A DNA stretch of 64,000 nucleotides from Trichinella spiralis (lineage: Eukaryota > Nematoda > Enoplea > Trichinellida > Trichinellidae): positions 837,053 to 901,052 of the forward strand of contig CM012955.1 of assembly GCA_000181795.3 (NCBI GenBank). The letters run 5' to 3'. Shown here piece after piece: positions 51,001-63,013 of the stretch. Under the pieces are notes generated by a model. That model saw only the letters and a list, made by a program, of their open reading frames with translations. It ran no database searches and was not told the origin of the DNA. Numbering within the stretch: position 1 is the stretch's first letter; the number at the start of each line of letters is the position of its first letter. A program made the position numbers and the translations under genes.

Positions 51001-53418
51001 CGATATTGATTTTACATTATTCAAATTTATTCATCCAATCGCTGAAAAACCGCGACGTGTTCAACGGTTGTAATTTTTACCTGTAAAACTGATTTTATTT
51101 ACAATCTGACTACTTGATCGCAATGAAACCAAAAATTCACTTTCAATAATAATAATAATAATGACTCTTATTATATGTAATACAAATGCGCTTCAGGTTT
51201 CTGTGATTAGCTTCAAATTGCTCCTTCCACTAATTCAACCAATTCATCTCTTCAGAACATGCATTGCTATTATTCAGTGTATTCATATTTGTTTTGTTTT
51301 TATTTTTTTGAATAATTATAATGAATAATTTTTGATTTGTTTGTCAGATTTTCTTTTAAAAAACTACAAGTTCTTTTTTTTTCATTAACAATAAATCAAA
51401 TGAGATGAATGAATAGTTGAATAATAATAATGCATCAAAGTAAAATGATCATTTCCATCTTTGAATTTGTTAATTTTCAATAATTAATGAAGAGAAGATT
51501 TAAAGGTATTTTTGAGTGGCATTGGATTTGAATGATGAAATGAACAAAGGTGGCATGTGCATTGTATACAAATGGAGTAGATTTTAATTTCATCTGATCA
51601 TACCTTACGTCAGTCAGTATGCTGTTGAAGATCATTATTTTTCTATTAATTAACGATCAAATTATTCATGTACTCTTTTTATCAAACGACATCCAAACAC
51701 ATATACACACGCACACGCACAAAGAGAAAGGGAGATAAGCCTGCAAGCGTAATTTATCATTATGCTAATAATTTCACTTGTCATCATTTATGCAAACTGT
51801 GAAGTTAGAAATAGCATTTTGATATCAAGTTTATTGCAATTTCACCTTCTCATTCGACCTTTCAGTCGCCCACGCTTTGCTACGAAATCAAGCAATTTTA
51901 ATTTTTAATTATTGACTTCTGATGGAGTAAAAAATAATAATAATAATAATAAATTTCATTCGCCTTGCTGTGCGCTTTCAACAGTGTCAAGGTAATTTTT
52001 CTTTCTTTTTCTTCTTTTTATCGATTATGAGATGTAAATTTAAACAAAAAACTCAAAGGGGCATGCTAATTTATTACAGTATTGTAAAAGATTTTTTTTT
52101 GAAAAGAAGAAAATTTACATATAGATGTTATTGTTGTTGTTGTTTTCTGTTGTGAATTAAAATTGAGAACCAATAATTTCGTGAAACTATTGCGTGAAAG
52201 CATGCTCACTTTCATCCAACACATTCACTCGCATATTCATCAAGTGGTTGTTTACTGGAGCAAATAAATCACTTGTGATTTTTACAAATCATAAATTGCA
52301 CATTAATTAGTAACATTTTCTTTTTCTATTTCTATTCTTAATATAAAATCTGTACAATGATTTTGTTTTTTTATTTCAATAATGCAATAATAATCTGGTA
52401 TTTGAAAAGATACTGCTACTGCTTAGATGTTCTTAAGAGTAAAAGATCATTTTCTACTTGGATTAATTGTTGCTTACATTAATGTGAATTATTCAAATTT
52501 TATCGCTTTTCAATTTATTTGATTTTTGCTTATAAATTTCCATGTCCAGTTGAGCTTTTAAATTTCAGTTCAACAACAAAATTAGCTAAAAGCTAAATAA
52601 CTAGAGGAAACAAAAAAGAAAAAGAAGCATACAAGATCAATAGCAAGTGAAATTATTGTCGCTGATAAGCACAAGTTGTAAGTTATAGAAAATCAATGAA
52701 AGTTGTACATCTGTTTTATATTCCAATTTATTTATCAATTCAAATTTTCTTTTAAATAAAAAAAAACATTTCAAGGTATACACTTTTGTCAAGCTCATTC
52801 AGATCATCAATTGCATTCATTCATAAAACATCTTTTATGTAAATTTTTTATATAATCATGACAAAATTGACGTTTGTATGAATTAATTTATTTCATATTT
52901 GACATCTGCTTTGAAATTTGTATCATTTCATCAAAATGGACATATATTCTGATAAAATAGATTGATTGACTCTTGGAAAAGATGATTAAAATAACTTTAT
53001 TAACTTAGCCATTCCATTTCTCAGTAAACATTATAATAGGCATAATCAAGTGAAGTGAGTGGTATGGGTTTGAAGAAATTTCAAAATATTTAATGGTTCC
53101 TCTTTAACAATAATAAACTTAACAAATTGGCATTCAAATGGTTTACTTCAAATTTGGACAAAATTCATTTGAATAAAATAATAAAATACAATTGTAAATA
53201 TTGTTTTGTTTTACTGGCTTGAAATATTGCTTCATCTTGGATCATCCATCAAAACTAGGTTCAATTTAACAATACTACTCTAAACTATTACGCGTAATAT
53301 TTTTTTTATTTGACATCTAACATTTGACAATCACTCAATCATAAAGAAACAGAAGACTCTTTCTGTTAAGTAGAATTTGAATAAATGTGATCCGATTTTA
53401 TGATAATCAATCAGTCGG
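48009..53418. other. Long intergenic region, no gene recognised
   Basis: About 5.4 kb of AT-rich DNA upstream of the GPCR, with an ATCA tetranucleotide run at about 48362-48392 and short simple repeats. No exon pattern, RNA gene or element that I could support. It may carry distal control sequences of the GPCR. Confidence 0.5.
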
Positions 53419-54517
53419 CTAATGATAAAGCTGAAATGGCAATGGCTTTTCAATTTCCGTTGCATCTGTGTTTCAAATTGAATAAATCATCTTTTTCTTA
53501 CTTGGCTTAAAGTCTCTTCTGAATCAGTATAGTTCAGCTGTGAAAAGCAAAAAGAAAAATATTACACTAATATGATTGTAAAAAGTTCACTTTAATATTG
53601 TTATAAATTCCAATATAAAGCATGCACTGTTAGATATTGCGCTTGTGATGATTAATAAAATATTTTCTTCTGTTAACAGAAGTAAATGGAAGCAGAATTA
53701 GTATTTTACATGAAATTCATTACGTATTCTTATGCAAGTGAACAAATTTGAACTCATTGTAATTAAAAATAAAACAATGCACAATTATTAATATTTATTA
53801 ATCACGATATTTAACTTATTATCAATTTTGCGTTCCATATGCGACCAAAATTTCTGTCACGCACAAACACTGACAGTAGGATTTTCAAACAGAACTTGCT
53901 CCACAGTCAGAGGATTAATTTATAATTTATCTCAAAACTTAACATAGCTTTTACCTGATTTTCTGTTGAAATTATTCTGTCACCCTTTTTGCATACAATG
54001 ATACCATGCAGTGTATTCATAGAGTAGCAATCGTTTATCGGTTTTGTTTCAACTGTTGCGGGATGTAATGGAATAAAGCTAAAACGCTGCCCGCAGTGAC
54101 CGCTTCCAGCGGCTGATAGTCCCTGATATTTTAATGAATAAATCAAAAAAAGTACCAATGAAAAATTTGAACCAATCGGAAAACGCCGCCAAAATTTTGT
54201 CTCATTTGGGATTTTCCAATTGTTATAAGTATTATTGTAAATTAATTTATATTCACCGAATTTGAGTTGATTTGATCACTAGATGAAAAAGCATTTGTAA
54301 CTAGTTCACATTATTCGCTTTTACGTTGTTCTTTTTTTATGTTCGCTATTGTCTCATATTTACTTATAAATTATACTTTTATAATTAGATCCGATTCAAG
54401 ATTTTGATTTTGTAACTTTTATATTTTTTTCATTCTACAAAATTCCAGAAGACCAAACCAAGCAATCCCGATGAGAACAAGAATTATGGCAAGATTGCAA
54501 GGGTCGGTTGACAGCAT
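53419..54517 (-). CDS. Tentative small membrane or secreted protein, 94 aa
   Basis: Proposed exons: 54517-54439, 54112-53955, 53537-53502 and 53430-53419 (TAG), with GT-AG introns and agreeing phases. The first exon gives MLSTDPCNLAIILVLIGIA, a hydrophobic segment that could be a signal anchor or signal peptide. The second is non-repetitive and protein-like, with three Cys (SGHCGQRF, NDCYSMNTLHGIIVCKKGDR). Exon 3 reads LNYTDSEETLSQ and contains an N-glycosylation motif. I recognise no family. The second exon is the best supported part; the start and the 12-bp last exon are weak. Confidence 0.4.
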
Positions 54518-56021
54518 ATTGTACTACAATGCTGAAAATTATAAAAAAAACACATTCTACAGTATATATGTGCGGTTGTTGTTCGTTCAGTGGGTTGATA
54601 GCCAAGAAGCGTAAGCAAGGACGAGAGGCGAGAAATACGGATGCGCATCTTTCAAAACGAAGTATGAGTACAACTAAACACCAACTTTGAGCATTACGAA
54701 AATTGTCCATTTATTTAAACCTATTAATCAAATTTTAAATCGCCTTCAATTTACAAGCGATACGCTTCACCATTACGATACGAATGACAAAGCTGTGCTT
54801 CAACTTTTAATTAACAATTAAAAATAGTGCAGTTATTGAAATTAAACTAAACTTTAATAAATTAATTGAATATAAAACATGATAAATTAAAAAATCCATT
54901 AACATAATTTATTCAATTGAAAACTGTCCAATTTTTAAATATTGATTTTGACTTCTCAATTTGTCTCCATTAATACATGGCACGAATTTCATCTAGCTGC
55001 TTTTTAATGAAATCGTTTCTTCTAAATGGCATAAAAAATATTTTTGTCAACTTGTCACTTGATAGTAAAAAATATTCGGTAACATAGATACTGTAATTTT
55101 GATAATATGATTCAAGTATGACAAGCTGCTTTTTATTTTTGCTGTTTATTCTTATTTTTTTATTTACTATTCCTTGTACACAACAAAACAAGTACTTGTA
55201 CAGTGGTGCATGGACGCTTGCATGAATTTCATATCGTCACAATGAAAATTATTACTTAGTGATTTTTATTGCACTTCCTCGTAGTGGAAACATTATTATT
55301 AAAGACATCAAAAGTGGAAAAACTTTTATAAAGCTAAAATCTCGCTTAATCTTTCTTGAATTTTGTTTTTCAGATTTTTACTAAATTAAATTCATTGTTT
55401 AATTTGTTTTATTTTAAAATATTGAACAGTATGCACAATTAACAATTGTTTGCGTTTACACTTGCATTTTTTAAAATTATACTGTATGTTAGCGTTGTTT
55501 TCTTTGTGATCTTTAAGCTGTAATTCGTGAGTGTAAAAGTCCTTTGTATTGACTTAAACTTTGTTTAGTTTAAGAGTTTCATCATTAATTAACTTTAAAA
55601 TGATGACAATCTTTTCATATATGTACTTGTTTCGAATCGTTGCTGACTTTTCTCCACGCACTTCCTTGTCATGAATTTTGCTATCCATGCTTAAATATTA
55701 AGCATAGCGTTTAATTGTAAATGTTACTTTTATGTTTTGAAAATTTAGTGTTTTTTAAATTAATAATTAGAATGAATTTTGTCTGAAGGTCATTTTCGAA
55801 ATATTCAGGTGAAACAGGTCTGTTGATGATTATGGCGCATTTTCAGTCTGTGCTATTGTTTTTCTTTTATTTGCGAATTTCATTTTTATGATGATAACGT
55901 GGGATGTAATGTGTTTAATTGAATTATTTTGTTAAAATTTAGATTCTTATCATTAAGTTCAATTTAATTTGTTTTTTAAATGTATACTTTTAGAAATTAA
56001 CGTCGTGATCTATCAGTCAAA
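54518..56021. other. Intergenic between divergent genes
   Basis: AT-rich DNA upstream of the SET gene. An acceptor-like TTTTAG at about 55988-55993 lies 28 bases before the SET start, so a 5' UTR intron or trans-splice site is likely. A minus-strand frame at 54970-55191 was not accepted as a gene. Confidence 0.5.
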
Positions 56022-57041
56022 ATGATGATGTTTCGAGAATTGGTGAAATCTGATATCACTGATGGGCAGGAGAAAAATCCAATTCCTGCTTATAATAGAT
56101 ATGGGTCGAATCCACCGGATCTGGAAAATTTTGTTTACTCAAGAAGTGGAAAAGTCGAACCGAATTTGCCTTTGATTACTTGGAGAAAACTTCAAGGATG
56201 CAAATGCAAAAATGGTTGCTCAGCAAAGTCTCGATGCCCGTGTATTCTTGAAAACAAGATGAAGAAGCCGGCCATTGGGTTGGACCTGCGCCTGAGAAGT
56301 GGTTATTTCCAACAGGGGCTCAGAGTACGAGATTTTAACATCAGAGAATGTGGACCGGCCTGTGCCTGCGACATGACATGCCCAAATAAACAATCACAGA
56401 AGCCGACAACGAAGAAGTTTTATATTGAAATGACCGCGGCGAAAGGTTGGGGCTTGTTTGCGGATTCCTATCTGCTTCCTCGAACATTCATCTGCGAATA
56501 TGTTGGTGTTCTTCGAGTCCACGATTCCGATGAAAATGCTCCCACAAATCCTTATTGCATGCAAGTGATAAGCAAAACTAATGATATGCACGGCATTTAT
56601 GTCGACAGTCAGAATTTTGGGAATTTTTCGCGCTTCATCAATCACTCTTGCGCTCCGAATGCTCTCGCAGTTCCGGTGTTGGTGGAATACGAAGATCTTA
56701 AATTGGCTAGAACTTGTATTTTTGCTTTGCAACCCATTCAGCAGGACCACGAAATAACGATAGACTATTCTTATACATTTTGGAACGCAAAGAACGCTCC
56801 ATTACCGTGTATGTGCCGATCTTCATTATGTCGCTATTCTGCTGATCCCTATCCACCACTTCCACCGTTGCCCCCACTGGATCAGAGCCTGCCCGAATTA
56901 CCACCGTCCCCACCACCATTACCACCACCAGAGGAGGACACACCACCGCCACCGCCACCGCCACCACCAGAGGCAGAAGCACCACCAGCAGCGGTGCAGC
57001 AAGGTCTGTCGACGGATGAAGAGCCGATGGATGTGAATTGA
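56022..57041 (+). CDS. SUV39/G9a-type SET histone methyltransferase, 339 aa, intronless
   Basis: Likely histone H3 lysine-9 methyltransferase. Pre-SET zinc cluster: Cys at 60, 62, 66, 72, 74 and 110, 114, 116, 120 (GCKCKNGCSAKSRCPC; CGPACACDMTC). The SET domain covers about 129-255: GWGLFADS (cofactor loop), RFINHSCAPNA at 204-214 (the NHSCxPN catalytic motif) and EITIDYSY with the catalytic Tyr. The post-SET Cys cluster is CMCRSSLC at 263-270. All catalytic parts are present. An unusual Pro-rich tail (about 276-325, with runs of up to nine Pro) replaces the ankyrin repeats, chromodomain or MBD that many relatives carry. The start was chosen as the first of three Met codons; Met3 is equally possible. 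A polyadenylation-like AATAAA follows at 57079. Confidence 0.93.
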   Translation: MMMFRELVKSDITDGQEKNPIPAYNRYGSNPPDLENFVYSRSGKVEPNLPLITWRKLQGCKCKNGCSAKSRCPCILENKMKKPAIGLDLRLRSGYFQQGLRVRDFNIRECGPACACDMTCPNKQSQKPTTKKFYIEMTAAKGWGLFADSYLLPRTFICEYVGVLRVHDSDENAPTNPYCMQVISKTNDMHGIYVDSQNFGNFSRFINHSCAPNALAVPVLVEYEDLKLARTCIFALQPIQQDHEITIDYSYTFWNAKNAPLPCMCRSSLCRYSADPYPPLPPLPPLDQSLPELPPSPPPLPPPEEDTPPPPPPPPPEAEAPPAAVQQGLSTDEEPMDVN

Positions 57042-58048
57042 AATGAAATAATTGAATTAATACAATAATGGAATGGGAAATAAACTGAACTGGATAAATT
57101 GAACTTTGTTGTATAACTTGACGATAAGATTTTCTTTTCATAAACCCCTTGAAAGTAGTATTGTTTGCATACGTCAAAATTTAGAAATACAAAACAATGT
57201 ATTACAGCCGAAGTAGAGTTGAAATTGAATTTTCGATAAACACTTTTTATTCTACAATAATAAGTGTTAAATGATTAAATCTTGAAACTTTGTTAAAATA
57301 ATTCTGACAGCCAATTTCCACAATTGCGACAGTATATTTTAATTTAATTAACAAGCGTTGTGCATCATCACTAACATTGTTTAATTCTGTTTGAAAGCAA
57401 AATTGCTTTTTTTTTCTCAATTTTATCATGCTATTAAAAGCATGGAACGCAAATTTAGAAGGCTGTCGATTGCTTTTCTGATTTTAATATAAAATTACGT
57501 TTGAAATATATCTGTAGAATACTGTAAATTAAAAGATAAAAATGTACAAATTTTGGTACATTTATATATTCTTGTGCATCTATTACATTTGAACATGTAC
57601 TTTTGCAGAAACATTAATAAACTGATGCATGCTTGTATTCAGCATTATTTCAGCTTTGCTGAACAACATGGAAAATATTCACTATTTTCACTTAAACTTT
57701 ACAGTTTTTTTTAAATATTAGAAACTAATTATTACTGCAAGTGGCCAAATCTATTAAAATGCTTTGCTTATATTTCACAGTTCTACGCAAATAAATGAAA
57801 TTTAATTTTCACGTATTAAAGGCATACTTTTAATTGCCAACAAAAGTTATACTGTAAAAATGTATTTCTCATCTTGATAATCAGGCAAACGCTTGGTAAT
57901 TTGACAATGTTGATGCATTTTACTACGAGACGGTGAATGAAGAGATAAATTTCACACATCAAATATGGTATTTTCATTTTAAACCATTAGCTACTGCACT
58001 GTGTTTTTACCACGTCTTCACGCGGATTGTTCAGCATACTAGCCTCCA
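57042..58048. other. Intergenic, no gene recognised
   Basis: Short AT-rich spacer between two plus-strand genes. It should hold the SET 3' UTR and the promoter of the phosphatase gene. Confidence 0.6.
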
Positions 58049-60718
58049 ATGATATCTGCTAAGCTGACTTCAAGCTACCTGTTTTTTTCTTACTTTAATA
58101 AAGTTGGCCGTAAATTTGTCAGAAATGACTGCTCAGAAATGTTATGCTCTGTTTATGCTTATCAAAGACGACTGTGCTTTACCCAAATGAAATATCAGCT
58201 CACTCACATCGAAGTTGATCAAATGTTGAGAAGAAATGAATTCGCAAATACGATGAATGGTTAAGTAATTTTTTTTCGTTTTACATACTTATCTATTGTA
58301 AACTTTTTTGAGTTTTTTACTTGAAATTAACGATATGTAGATACTGTTTTTTGATTTGAGTATAATTTTTGTTGGAACAGTGGTGGAATGTAATTTTTAC
58401 CATTTCAACAATCAAGTTGACTAATATTACAATTTCAATGATTTGATTGGTGTTTCATTTCAATTTATCACTGTTCCATACATAAATGTTGACTATAATG
58501 TTGCTATCGTACAATGGCAATTGTTGCATTAAAATGATCGCTTCATTTCTGTGTATGTGTGCGCACACGTCAGCATTTTCGCATTCGAATGCTTTTTGTT
58601 TCATCTTCATATTTCATAATCTGTAAATTCAGCAATTGTTTTTTCTAATTTTTGTCAGTAACGTTTTAGATTTTATAATTGGCTATCATTGTAATCAGTT
58701 AGTTGCGAATGCTCCCTGTGAAGATCATCGCTCTGAAGGATATTTTCAGCTCGACAATTCATATTTTTTCGGAAGTTTGTTTTTTTTTTGTTTTGATATT
58801 GATATTTCATTTATTATATTTTGTTGATTTTAGTTTTCGACGGTCATGCCGGTACGCATTGCGCTCGAACTGTGGCCAGTCGACTTTACGACTACATGGC
58901 ATTGCCGTTGCTACCGGAAAAGTTGATCCGCGAAGTTTCCCAGGGTTTCCATTTGCCTCTAGTGAAAATGCTCAACACTAGTTCGAATTATGTATTGTCA
59001 GCAGATTTGAAAGATTTGCATGCAAAACATCTGCGTGACTTTAGTTTGGAATGTTTGCAAAAAAAAGATTCTTTAAGGTAATTTTTATTTTTATTTTTTA
59101 ATAAATCTTTTTCGTGAAAATTCTTTTCATAAATTTCATTATTTAATTTTAACAACAGTAGATATGTGCACCACATTTATTCCATACAATATACTTGAAA
59201 TGCAAGTTTGAATTATTTATTCATTTACGATGTTGATATTATTTATATTATATTAGGATTTGAATTAGGGATTGAAGAAAAATACAAAAATTTTCTCGTT
59301 TCATTTCATAGAATGAATTCAATATTGAAAGTTTTACTAAATTCTACAGTAGAAGTGATATTATGTTGGATTACATTTTATTACTTGTATTTAGTATTGA
59401 ACTGAAATAAATATTCAAATTATTCTTTTTCAATTTTTATATTTTTCGTTTAAAAAAATATACACGTAATGATTGATTTTCAAAAAAGAAAAACGTAAGA
59501 AAATGTTTTTTTGAAGAAAAAATTGTCGTTTTGCAGAAATGTGAGGCAAGCGTTCAAGTGGGCATTCAAAGCGTTGGACGACGATTTGTGCGAAGAAGCT
59601 ATGCAAATGCATTCAGGAAGTCCTGATTTGAGCGCACTGCGCCGCGTGTTGGCCGGTTCGTGTGCTTGTGTAGCCTATGTGAAAGGTCAGGATATGTACA
59701 TTGTCCAGGTTGGGGACAGTGGAGCCGTTTTGGGAGTCAGTACAGATGAAGCACACTGGACTGCGAGAAAGTTGAACGAAGATCACACGGCCGACAATCA
59801 GAAGGAGGTGAATCGCATCAGATCCGAACATCCGCCAGGGGAAGCGTTGACAGTGTTACGATGTGAGCGGCTTCTTGGTGAGCTGTATCCTCTGCGAGCT
59901 TTCGGTGATGTCAGGTAGAGATTATTTGCTTTCGATGGTGGATAAATGGTGTGCATTCGTTCCATTCGTTGGATAATGGTGTGCAATAAAAAAAAAGAAT
60001 TCATCGATTCTATCATAATATTAATTTTTATGATGTTTTTTTTGCAAACGAAAAATTACAATTTAGATATAAATGGCCATTGAAACAGCAGAAGGAAATC
60101 ATTGAACCGTACATCAAGTTGAGACGTCCACCGATGAATTATTTGACGCCTCCGTATTTAACCTGCGAACCGTCCGTTTATTATTATCGCTTGACGGAAG
60201 ATGATAAATTTCTAATATTAGCTTCAGATGGTCTCTGGGAAATGGTTGTACCCGAAGCAGCTGTACGATTTGTCGCCAATCACGCTATCGGTGTTGAAAC
60301 ATTAACCCCGTACCAACGACTACCTGATGCTACACTGAGACAAGTATATCAATTAGTTGTTGGAAAGTGACATATACCTGTATATTTTTTTTTAATTTTA
60401 AATTGTAATATTTTAAAATTGACGATTATTGCTGATTTATTGTATGTATATATATATATATATATTTTTTTTTTTGTTTTGAAGATATTGGAAGATTTGC
60501 GAGATCGAAAACGGAGAGAATCGAAACGTCCAGTGGATGTGAACAGTGCCACGCATTTGATTCGTCATGCGTTGACCAGCGATGTTAGCGATGAAAATGT
60601 TTATGCAGCGCTGTCGGCCACGCTGAGTATACCAGAATGCGCTGCAAGGGCATATCGTGATGATATTACCGTCACCGTTGTCTACTTTCATCAAATACAT
60701 ATGAAACATCACGTGTGA
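58049..60718 (+). CDS. PDP1: Pyruvate dehydrogenase phosphatase catalytic subunit, 482 aa
   Basis: Mitochondrial PP2C-family phosphatase that dephosphorylates and activates the pyruvate dehydrogenase complex. Exons: 58049-58259, 58670-58774, 58834-59077, 59537-59914, 60067-60343 and 60485-60718 (TGA); all phases agree. A basic, hydrophobic N terminus fits a mitochondrial presequence. It is followed by the PDP-specific LTHIEVDQMLRRNEFANTM and YHCNQLVANAPCEDHRS. PP2C motifs: FDGHAG at 107-112 (metal-binding Asp), VGDSGAVLG at about 245, LNEDHTADN, LLGELYPLRAFGDVRYKWP, LTPPYLTCEPSVYYYRL, LASDGLWE, NSATHLIRHAL and YRDDITVTVVYF (last metal-binding Asp). The order and spacing match human PDP1/PDP2 rather than other PP2C enzymes. 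Gly replaces the usual Arg in GDSRA. The donor of exon 5 is CAAGTATAT at 60341; reading on would stop at 60370. Confidence 0.95.
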
Positions 60719-62272
60719 AATAAGTATGAATAAATCATTATTATTTACTACTTTTATTAAACAAAAAAAACTTTATATCGTAATGAATAGGGGCGCAGCA
60801 CAGTTTGTGGAGTTGGTGTAGTTGTTCAATTTTGAAGCAATTTTACATCTGTTTGTTATTAATTAATTATTCTCTACAGATGCAATGATGTTGTTGTCGA
60901 TGATTATTTTCAATGTCATTGTCTATGCGAAGCTTTGTCTGACAAATATATTTCAATGCAACCATTGCAACAGCGTTCAATTGCTTGCTTGTTTGCTCAC
61001 TTTTGCACTTTTCCACGCGATGCTATTTCCCATTTTCCATCACCGCTAGCTTAGCCAACCAATAATAATTGCTTGGTTTTTTTTTCTTCTATTTGTCAGC
61101 ACTGCAATTTCACATTGGACCATCATTGATGATGCAGTTCGGGATTTCAATCAATTTTCACAATTGGCATCCACGAACGGCCGGCCATTTAAATTTAAAT
61201 ATTTTCAATTGCTCACTCGTGCGAAATATGAGCACGCAAGCTACGGTTCGCACTTTTGTGATGCGCAGGTTACTTTGTTCGGTTTCAATTTTATCCACTT
61301 TTCTTTAATTATTATTTGTTGGTCGTTGAATTTCAATTTTCACGCGTTTTTCATATTAATTAAAATGTCGATCGAAGCTGGTAAAAACCAATTTTTTTTT
61401 AATAACTTACATTAAAAACCAATTAATTCTGTGTAAACATTGTGTTTTTCATATAAATCTTAAAAAATGACATTTATCAAATTGGTGTAATATTTTTGAA
61501 GTATTGGTTTGTTTTCAAATTGAAATCGAATCAGAAATGTTTATGAATAATTTGTTGTATATTATTTGAATTTTAACTGAACTTTTATTAGAAAAGATCG
61601 ATTAGTCATCGTTTACTGTTGTTGAATTGAACGACATGGAACGTTGATTCGAACAATTGTTTGTTCATTGTTAGCTGCTTATATTGGAAAAGTTGTAAAT
61701 TGTTGTTATATATATGTTTTATAAAAGAAGAGAAAAAGTCCCGTTGGTTGTTGTTTAATGCACATGAATTGTTGTCGATCAGCTCATTCCATTTCCTTGT
61801 TTTTTGCAAGCAAGCAGAAAAGCTGGTGACGTGTTGTGTTTATTTTTTTTCTAAATGGAAATATTTCCTCCAAACAAGTGGCATGAAATTTTCAGTTGAA
61901 ATAAATTTGCATATTGATCAGTTGCTGTGAACGAATCTTGAAACTGTATTATTTTTTGCATATTTTTTTTCTTGCAAAGCGAGAAGAAGAGAAAAAAAGA
62001 GCTGCAAATATTGTTTGTTGGTGAATTGTTGTTTTTTAACATGTGTTTTAACATCTGAAACAAATGATAAAGTTTGACAAGCGTGGTTCGGCAAACATGC
62101 GAAGCACAGAAATTAGCTGATATTATGATTCGTTAGCGGGTGTGGGTTTTTTTCCAATGCGAGAAAATGAATATAAATCGTTGTCATCGACTGTCATTTG
62201 TGGGGTTGTGGGTATTTGAATAATTTTAATTTTGTATACTCTGTCGTTGAAGGGTTCAGACAGCGGTTGCTT
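60719..62272. other. Intergenic, no gene recognised
   Basis: Spacer between the phosphatase and the PH-like gene. An AATAAA at about 60729 suits the phosphatase 3' end. Overlapping frames at 61069-61930 look random. Confidence 0.55.
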
Positions 62273-63013
62273 ATGGCGTCGTTGTTGGATTTTTATTCTT
62301 GGAACGTCCATTCGTTGCGTTTGTACCGGCACAAATGTGCCCCTCTGAATCCGGTACGTTGGAAAGAATGTTGGCTGCTGTTGCAAAACGACGGAACAGT
62401 GTTGTGGTATAATGACAAGCAATTTTCTGCCGTCAAGGGCCAGGTGAATTTGCGTTCAGCCGAACTGCATTTTGGCCAACGAGCGTTGAACGAACCGGGT
62501 CTGCATCCGCCCAGGGCTTTCACTGGGCACCAGGACCAATTTTGCTATTTTGCCCTGGTCGACAATGGTCCCGGTGGTGCCGTGGGTCGTCGAATGGAAC
62601 AGTGGTTCGTTGCGAAGCATCGACTCGATTTGGTGGCTTTCATGTGCGCAATAGCTCGAATTTTCAAAGTGGGCACGGAATTTCACGTTTTTGTCGATTC
62701 GTCGTTCATTTCAAGCACAACATGCGCATCCGATAGATTCAACAACTCTACCAGTTGCTGTTTCAGTGGACCATCGTCCGACGACGATCCACTAGTGGTT
62801 CCATGCAAATTAGATTCGGGCGACATGTACAACCAGTTGAAGAGCATTGTTGAACGTAAAGCAGAACAACAACAAATTCCAAACGAGCCCCCCACTGAAG
62901 AACATGTCAGCAAAGCAAATTGCTCGGTTGGCTTCGACATTGCCGTTACACCATTGCTTAACAACCAACCTGCCGTCACTTGTGAAGAAGATGTGATTGA
63001 TCTTAAATTTTGA
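62273..63013 (+). CDS. PH-domain-like protein, 246 aa, intronless
   Basis: Single-exon frame starting MASLLDFYSWNVHSLRLYRH. Residues about 27-122 look like a pleckstrin-homology fold: a first strand with RWKECWLLLQNDGTVLWYND (the W-x-x-C/L pattern and D-G turn of PH domains), middle strands QVNLRSAEL, a QFCYFALVDN strand, and a closing amphipathic helix after EQWFVAKHRLDLVAFMCAI. The last 120 residues are Ser/Asn/Asp/Glu-rich and probably disordered, with no other domain. The frame is open upstream to 62198, but those residues look untranslated and the ATG at 62273 begins the protein-like part. A role at membranes is inferred from the fold only; the specific family is not recognised. An AATAAA lies near 63156. 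Confidence 0.7.
   Translation: MASLLDFYSWNVHSLRLYRHKCAPLNPVRWKECWLLLQNDGTVLWYNDKQFSAVKGQVNLRSAELHFGQRALNEPGLHPPRAFTGHQDQFCYFALVDNGPGGAVGRRMEQWFVAKHRLDLVAFMCAIARIFKVGTEFHVFVDSSFISSTTCASDRFNNSTSCCFSGPSSDDDPLVVPCKLDSGDMYNQLKSIVERKAEQQQIPNEPPTEEHVSKANCSVGFDIAVTPLLNNQPAVTCEEDVIDLKF

Noticed and set aside
56707-57177. Long minus-strand frame over the SET gene
   Set aside because: It is the antisense shadow of the proline-coding repeat, giving Val/Ala/Leu-rich low-complexity sequence.
62198-62272. Upstream extension of the PH-like protein from an earlier ATG
   Set aside because: The extra 25 residues look like untranslated sequence; the protein-like part starts at the ATG at 62273.
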